A stretch of 64,000 bases of DNA. Source: an uncultured Latescibacterota bacterium. GTDB lineage: Bacteria; Latescibacterota; UBA2968. How positions within the stretch are numbered: the first letter of the stretch is position 1; each line of letters opens with the position of its first letter. This document shows positions 59,624 to 64,000 of the stretch, piece by piece. The stretch spans positions 1,721,339 to 1,785,338 of the forward strand of contig OX638329.1 in the NCBI GenBank assembly GCA_951812755.1. Reading direction: 5' to 3'. The notes under the pieces were generated by a model. It saw only the letters and a list, made by a program, of their open reading frames with translations. It was not told the DNA's origin and made no database searches. The position numbers and the translations under genes are program-made.

Positions 59624-60661
59624 ATGGGAAAGCAGCAAATAGCAGCAACAACGCTCAACAAAGACGATTTGATCGTCGTTTGTGGGGCGGGCGGTTTTAT
59701 TGCCGGTGCATTGACGCGATATTTTCACGATCAGGGGTTTGTGCGGCTTCGGGCTGTTGATAAGAAGCCTTTGCCCGAATGGTACCAGCGCGTGCCGGGG
59801 GTGGAGAATTTGTGTTTGGATTTAAGCGATGAAGACAATTGCAAACGCGCCGTTGAAGGTGCTGTCGAAGTGTACAATCTCGCGGCGGATATGGGGGGAA
59901 TGGGATTTATTGAGCGGTTCAGGGTCGAGTGTTTGCGGAGTATTCTGATCAATACCCATCTGATTGAAGCGGCCTATTGGGCAGGTGTTGAGCGGTATTT
60001 CTTTTCTTCTTCTGCCTGTGCGTATAATACCGAGTTGCAGGAAGATCCCAATGTGCGGGCACTCAAGGAATCAGATGCCTATCCAGCAATGGCCGAGCGC
60101 GGATACGGTTGGGAGAAGTTGGTTTCGGAAATGTTTTGCGAGGAATACTGGTCCGAGCGCGGCATGAAGACCGCGATTGCGCGGTTCCACAATGTGTATG
60201 GTCCTTATGGGACGTGGGATGGCGGACGAGAGAAGGCACCTGCAGCGCTTTGCCGCAAAGCGATTGAGGCCAAAGATAGCGGCAATTTCGAGATTGATAT
60301 TTGGGGCGATGGCAACCAGACGCGCAGTTTTATGTATGTTGACGATTGTATCAGAGGCGTCGATATGATTATGCATAGTGAAGACCTGGTTGCAACGCCT
60401 ATCAATCTCGGTTCGAGTGAATTGGTTTCTATCAATGAACTGGTCAGTGTTATTGAGGAAATCGGCGATGTTAAACTCAATCGCACGTATGATTTGACCG
60501 CGCCTCAGGGCGTTGCTGGTCGCAATAGTGACAATGCGATGATTAAAGAAATTCTCGGCTGGGAGCCTGATACCTCTTTGCGCGATGGTATGGCTAAGAC
60601 TTATGCCTGGATTGCACAGCAATACGCCGACCGCAAAGCGGGTAAGCGGACGGTGAGTTAG
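59624..60661 (+). CDS. GDP-mannose 3,5-epimerase-like NAD-dependent epimerase
   Basis: A 345-aa extended SDR. VVCGAGGFIAGAL binds NAD, and the LAADMGGMGFIERF section, the YGWEKLVSEMF catalytic block (Tyr, Lys) and RFHNVYGPYGTWDGGREKAPAA follow GDP-mannose 3,5-epimerase closely. That enzyme makes GDP-L-galactose and GDP-L-gulose and is well known from plants; bacterial relatives exist. The later genes, a GHMP-type kinase and a cytidylyltransferase-like protein, suggest a nucleotide-sugar pathway, although the nucleotide may differ from GDP. Start at 59624 with GGAGG six bases upstream. Confidence 0.88.
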   Translation: MGKQQIAATTLNKDDLIVVCGAGGFIAGALTRYFHDQGFVRLRAVDKKPLPEWYQRVPGVENLCLDLSDEDNCKRAVEGAVEVYNLAADMGGMGFIERFRVECLRSILINTHLIEAAYWAGVERYFFSSSACAYNTELQEDPNVRALKESDAYPAMAERGYGWEKLVSEMFCEEYWSERGMKTAIARFHNVYGPYGTWDGGREKAPAALCRKAIEAKDSGNFEIDIWGDGNQTRSFMYVDDCIRGVDMIMHSEDLVATPINLGSSELVSINELVSVIEEIGDVKLNRTYDLTAPQGVAGRNSDNAMIKEILGWEPDTSLRDGMAKTYAWIAQQYADRKAGKRTVS

Positions 60662-60790
60662 GAATTAGGAATTAGGAATTAAAAATTAAGAATTAGGAAC
60701 TGACGTTACGCAGGGCTGGGTTTTTGTCATGCTGAGCAGATTGGAACGGAGCCGAAGCATCCCATCTGTGTGCATCTGCGTTCATCTGCG
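60661..60790. repeat. Repeat-rich stretch with a MITE fragment
   Basis: Starts with about four copies of AATTAGGA-type units (60661-60700), followed by a fragment like the inner part of the MITE element (GACGTTACGCAGGGCTGGG...TGTCATGCTGAGC...CCGAAGCATC, about 60703-60760) and then ATCTGCGTTCATCTGCGG units like those at 55061 (about 60761-60790). No gene. Confidence 0.6.
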
Positions 60791-60810
60791 GATGCTTTTG
60801 GAAAATTTTT

Positions 60811-61605
60811 ATGAGTAAAGATATTACGAGTGTTATTGGCAATATTCCTTTTCGCATGGCTTTTGCTGGCGGGTGGATTGATCAGCCGTTTTTGTCACAG
60901 CGCAATCCATCGCCTCCCGGGTCTATGGTTGTGGTTTCTCTCAGACCTTCCAGCCGTTTTATGAATCGCTGCGGTATGGCGACGAGTACGAGGGATGTTG
61001 CGATGAATCTCTGGGGAGCTACCTTTCCCGATCGCGCGCCGTCTGATCTGGTGAAGGAATTGTACACGGTTGAAAATGAGGGGAAGTCCGAGCCATCGGG
61101 TTCACAGGATATGATTGGGTTGCTTTATCCGGGTGTGAGCAGGCTCGACTACGATTGCGAATATGAGGGGGGGTATTTTCCGGTTCATATTGAGTCTAAT
61201 AATGATCCCGATGTCGCGCGTTGGCTCGAGGATGTGATCTATATGGTTCCCGTTGCTCCGCGCCCCGATGGCTATGAGCCGCTGGGTGAGAAGAATTTAG
61301 ATCCGATATGGATTGAGAGATTGAGTCAGTCGGGCAAAGATTGTTATGATGCGATTATTGCCAGAGATGCGCGGGGGTTGGGCGCGTCTCTGAATGAGTG
61401 TATGGTGTGTTGGGTGACTCTTTTGCCGCATACGGTGCGTCATCCGACTATTCGGATTGATTTGATGGGTATTTTGGAATATTATCAATCGCGATATATC
61501 GGGGCGATGTATTCGGGGTGTGGCGGTGGGTATATTTACGTTGTTTCTGAGGAACCCGTGCCGGGCGCACTTCGCGTAGATGTTCGATATGATAAAGGGA
61601 TGTAA
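60811..61605 (+). CDS. GHMP kinase-like protein
   Basis: A 264-aa protein with a GHMP fold. IPFRMAFAGGWID at the start corresponds to the sugar-binding FAGGxxD motif of HddA/galactokinase-like enzymes, the PSGSQDMIGLLYPG segment to their GxQDxxAA(x)GG, and YSGCGGGYIYVVSEE is the C-terminal motif 3. The phosphate-binding loop PxxxGLxSSA is degenerate (CGMATSTRD, residues 54-61). It is shorter than usual (300-350 aa). Probably a kinase for a sugar used by the neighbouring enzymes. The next ATG is 2 bases after its stop. Confidence 0.78.
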   Translation: MSKDITSVIGNIPFRMAFAGGWIDQPFLSQRNPSPPGSMVVVSLRPSSRFMNRCGMATSTRDVAMNLWGATFPDRAPSDLVKELYTVENEGKSEPSGSQDMIGLLYPGVSRLDYDCEYEGGYFPVHIESNNDPDVARWLEDVIYMVPVAPRPDGYEPLGEKNLDPIWIERLSQSGKDCYDAIIARDARGLGASLNECMVCWVTLLPHTVRHPTIRIDLMGILEYYQSRYIGAMYSGCGGGYIYVVSEEPVPGALRVDVRYDKGM

Positions 61606-61606
61606 T

Positions 61607-62404
61607 ATGAAGACTGTCATTGTTTCAGGCAGTTTTGACGATATGAGGGCGCGCGATATACGTTTTTTGCAGGAAGCATCCAGATATGGATATCTTCACG
61701 CGCTGGTATGGGGCGATGATGTCATTGAAGGGCAAACCAAATTTCCACAAGAAGAACGCATGTATATGATGGATGCGATTCGCTATGTGGATCGCGCGAC
61801 GCTTGTGACGGGATTGGGAGATAGGGATGGTCTGCCCGATAAGATTCAGGCGGATGTTTGGGTGGTGGATGAACGAGATGATACACCGCAAAGACGCCAT
61901 TTTTGCAAGGCGCATAATATTACATACCGCGTTTTGACCGCAGATGATATTAGAGGGTTTCCGATAACGGAGATAGCGGATGGAGATGGGAAGAATAAAA
62001 AAGTAATTGTGACAGGGTGTTTTGACTGGTTTCACTCCGGGCATATCCGTTTTTTTGAAGAGGTGTCGGAGTTGGGCGATTTGTACGTGGTTGTGGGGCA
62101 CGATGCAAATGTCCGTCTGCTCAAAGGCGAACATCATCCCATGTTCGATGAATACGAGCGCCGATATGTCGTGCAGTCTATCCGTTTTGTCACACAGGGC
62201 CTGATTTCCTCTGGCGATGGGTGGATGGATGCCGCGCCAGAGATCGCGGTTCTCAAACCCGATATTTACGCGGTGAATGAAGATGGCGACAAGCCGGAGA
62301 AGAGAGTTTTTTGCGAGGAACACGGTTTGGAATACGTTGTGTTAAAACGCGCGCCGAAGGAGGGATTGCCCCGCAGAGAAAGTACGGTTTTGCGGGGGTT
62401 TTGA
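61607..62404 (+). CDS. Tandem cytidylyltransferase-like protein
   Basis: A 265-aa protein made of two cytidylyltransferase domains. The second (about 131-265) has CFDWFHSGHIRFFEEV with an intact HxGH (His143, His146), and ends with a RRESTVLRGF segment resembling the family's R-x-x-x-S/T-S/T. The first (about 1-125) has SFDDMRARDIRFLQEA where HxGH is replaced by RARD, so it is likely inactive. The layout recalls eukaryotic ethanolamine-phosphate cytidylyltransferase, and also HldE-like sugar enzymes. Start at 61607 (AAAGGGA upstream). It lies in the operon with the GHMP kinase-like gene. Confidence 0.85.
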   Translation: MKTVIVSGSFDDMRARDIRFLQEASRYGYLHALVWGDDVIEGQTKFPQEERMYMMDAIRYVDRATLVTGLGDRDGLPDKIQADVWVVDERDDTPQRRHFCKAHNITYRVLTADDIRGFPITEIADGDGKNKKVIVTGCFDWFHSGHIRFFEEVSELGDLYVVVGHDANVRLLKGEHHPMFDEYERRYVVQSIRFVTQGLISSGDGWMDAAPEIAVLKPDIYAVNEDGDKPEKRVFCEEHGLEYVVLKRAPKEGLPRRESTVLRGF

Positions 62405-62444
62405 TTTTTTACAATGAAACTTCATGGCGGAGCGTTTTGTCTTT

Positions 62445-62481
62445 GTATGTAGGTGCGGGTTTCAAACCCGCACCTACATAC
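62445..62481. terminator. 37-base perfect palindrome, probable terminator or REP element
   Basis: Two 18-base arms (62445-62462 and 62464-62481) match perfectly around a single base, giving a very stable hairpin with core GGTGCGGGTTT. It lies 40 bases after the cytidylyltransferase stop and 20 bases before the PcfJ-like gene. No T-tract follows. It could stop transcription or be one copy of a wider repeat family. Confidence 0.6.
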
Positions 62482-62501
62482 ACAAATAACAGGATTGTGC
62501 G

Positions 62502-64000
62502 ATGTCAAATGTTCTTCTCGATAAACCCGATCTCGAATCCCATTTTAAGACGCTCGGCTTTGACAGGGTGCTCGCTTATAAACTCTGGTGTTACCGCAAT
62601 GGGTTGGATACTGGTCTGGATAAAACTGCTGCTCAGCGTCAGGCAGAAATTGATCTTTTGCAACGCGAGGTTGAGCAGCGCGATCCCGATATTAGCCCGA
62701 GGCACAATGCCCACCGCGCCAAATTTATCGCCCGTATCTTCAAAGGCGAGCTTCAGGACGAGACTGTTTCAGATTTGCTCTTTCGCATTCGCGCGATTTA
62801 CAATAATCTCGACGGTGATCCCGACGCACAACAAGCACTGGGGCACCTTGTTCTTCACGTTGAAAAATACGGCGATTTGATGCGGCCCGCACGCGCCTGC
62901 AAGCGTTTTGGTCATACGGTTGTCAATACCTATATTGCCGCTCTTGAGCAACTCGCCCGCAATTATGAGAATTGGATTCGGCCCGTTGAGGATTGGCGAC
63001 CAGATAGCTATAAACCAGTGCACCAATTCTATAGCCTTGCGCGCCATCTCCTGGCACAATACGATGTGCCCGCATTTTTTGATACGGCATTTTTGCAGGG
63101 CAATACACCAAAGGCGCGACAGGAACAAGCGTGGTTCATACACGTTGGCATGGGGCAAAATATCCGCACAGCCGGTGTGCAGATGCGGATCACAAAGCGC
63201 ATGGCGCATTTGCTTTTGCAAGAGAGACGCAATTATCACACTGTTGTTCAGTGCCTTCGCAAGGTTCAGTACATAGCTTATGGCGGCAACCCGAAAAGTG
63301 CCTGGGAAATTGCCCACGGACCTCTGGGGGAAGGATTCGAGAACGAAGATTTTTGGGAGACCGTTGTCCATTTTCTCGCCAATCAGGCTTTTCTCGAACG
63401 CAGCTATATCAATCCCATCATCGATTATATCCGCAATCAAAAATTCACGCCTCAGCGCATGCCACAACCCGATGGCACGGAGATTGAAGGGCCGCCGCCA
63501 CATCCCAATTTTTGCATGAAGGGCCGCAGTATTAACAAGCTTCTCCGCCAGGTTGATCAGTGGCATCAAGAACTCACGGGTTTGGAAGATGTCGAGTTGG
63601 AAATCTGGAAGCCCTCTGGATTCAGAGAATTTGAACACGTTGCGCTGGATCCCAAGCTCAAACGCAATATTCAGTGGACGGTTCACGAGCTCATTACTTC
63701 GCAACAACTCTACGCCGAGGGGCGCATTATGCATCACTGTGCTGGGTCTTATACCAGACGCTGTGCCTCGGGTGAGAAATCTATGTGGTCTTTGCGCGCG
63801 CTCGATCTCGACGCTGCTGAGGAAAATCAGGTGCAGGAACATGTGCTTACCATTGCGGTTAATAATAAGAAAAAAGCCGTCGAGCAGAACGCCGGCAAAT
63901 TCAATCTCAAACCCTTTGGCAAAAAACATCTCGCCAAGCAACGCCAAACGGGGAATGTTTACCTCCATCTCCTCCGCGAGGCGCCGACGATTATGCGTCT
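62502..64000 (+). CDS. PcfJ-like protein (partial, runs off the window)
   Basis: An open frame from ATG 62502 to the window end gives 499 residues without a stop. The early part is helical and has no clear motif. Around residue 400-425 it has LYAEGRIMHHCAGSYTRRCASGEKSMWSLR, the mark of the PcfJ domain: a conserved HHC, S-Y and CASG-x-S-x-W-SLR. PcfJ was named from a conjugative plasmid gene, but the family is common in chromosomes and its function is unknown. The 3' end lies outside the window. Confidence 0.85.
   Translation, partial: MSNVLLDKPDLESHFKTLGFDRVLAYKLWCYRNGLDTGLDKTAAQRQAEIDLLQREVEQRDPDISPRHNAHRAKFIARIFKGELQDETVSDLLFRIRAIYNNLDGDPDAQQALGHLVLHVEKYGDLMRPARACKRFGHTVVNTYIAALEQLARNYENWIRPVEDWRPDSYKPVHQFYSLARHLLAQYDVPAFFDTAFLQGNTPKARQEQAWFIHVGMGQNIRTAGVQMRITKRMAHLLLQERRNYHTVVQCLRKVQYIAYGGNPKSAWEIAHGPLGEGFENEDFWETVVHFLANQAFLERSYINPIIDYIRNQKFTPQRMPQPDGTEIEGPPPHPNFCMKGRSINKLLRQVDQWHQELTGLEDVELEIWKPSGFREFEHVALDPKLKRNIQWTVHELITSQQLYAEGRIMHHCAGSYTRRCASGEKSMWSLRALDLDAAEENQVQEHVLTIAVNNKKKAVEQNAGKFNLKPFGKKHLAKQRQTGNVYLHLLREAPTIMR

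Noticed and set aside
62769-63968. Long open frame (399 codons) on the minus strand
   Set aside because: It is opposite the PcfJ-like gene, which carries recognisable conserved residues. The minus-strand product is not recognisable.
1-64000. rRNA or tRNA genes
   Set aside because: I looked through the gaps between genes and saw no cloverleaf or rRNA-like sequence. The gaps are mostly short, or filled by repeats.

Overview
The window is 64 kb of bacterial chromosome from a diderm (Gram-negative-type) organism: it encodes several lipobox lipoproteins, an outer-membrane-type beta-barrel and an FKBP folding factor. There are no rRNA, tRNA or CRISPR loci. The abundance of Gfo/Idh/MocA oxidoreductases, phytanoyl-CoA-dioxygenase-like proteins, a sulfatase, a heparinase-like protein, SDR epimerases and short interspersed repeats resembles uncultivated lineages such as Latescibacterota or Poribacteria. 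That placement is an inference from gene content, not a demonstrated taxonomy.

Layout. 0-4 kb: a dimethylglycine-dehydrogenase-like flavoprotein converges on a GcvT/DmdA-like demethylase across a bidirectional terminator. From 2.8 to 38.4 kb every gene lies on the minus strand. In order of rising coordinate: envelope genes (a cytochrome-c/beta-barrel fusion, lipoprotein, gamma-carbonic anhydrase); argH, an AAA ATPase and argG; sugar isomerase, sulfatase, carboxylate-amine ligase, HAD hydrolase and two Gfo/Idh/MocA genes; a large membrane protein next to a type I phosphodiesterase; a class III aminotransferase and two SDR epimerases; an FKBP isomerase; a three-gene MoxR ATPase / GXGXG beta-helix / VWA module; and a polyamine-type ABC transporter. 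The two transporter permeases are separated from its ATPase and two tandem binding proteins by a 2.2 kb island of unrelated genes and antitoxin debris.

38.5-45.8 kb (plus): pyrH, purD and purE interleaved with an MNT-HEPN pair, a VapBC-like pair and an oxidoreductase; then two thioredoxin-fold proteins, a MITE-like element and a small-protein/HNH pair. 45.8-56 kb: a PhyH-Nudix fusion, an orphan DNA methyltransferase (minus), a glycogen-debranching-type glucosidase, a DUF4038 glycosidase-like protein, a second PhyH protein, malate synthase G and a CoaX-like kinase. 56-64 kb: a heparinase II/III-like protein (minus), a nucleotide-sugar cluster (GDP-mannose-3,5-epimerase-like, GHMP kinase-like, tandem cytidylyltransferase), and a PcfJ-like gene cut by the window end.

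The best candidates for something new are the MoxR/GXGXG/VWA module (the ATPase has a six-cysteine cluster), the cytochrome-c-barrel fusion with its small membrane partner, the PhyH-Nudix fusion with a degenerate Nudix box, the nucleotide-sugar cluster with a half-dead cytidylyltransferase, and toxin-antitoxin pairs joined by overlapping codons to nucleotide-biosynthesis genes. All functions are from reading motifs; no database search was run.
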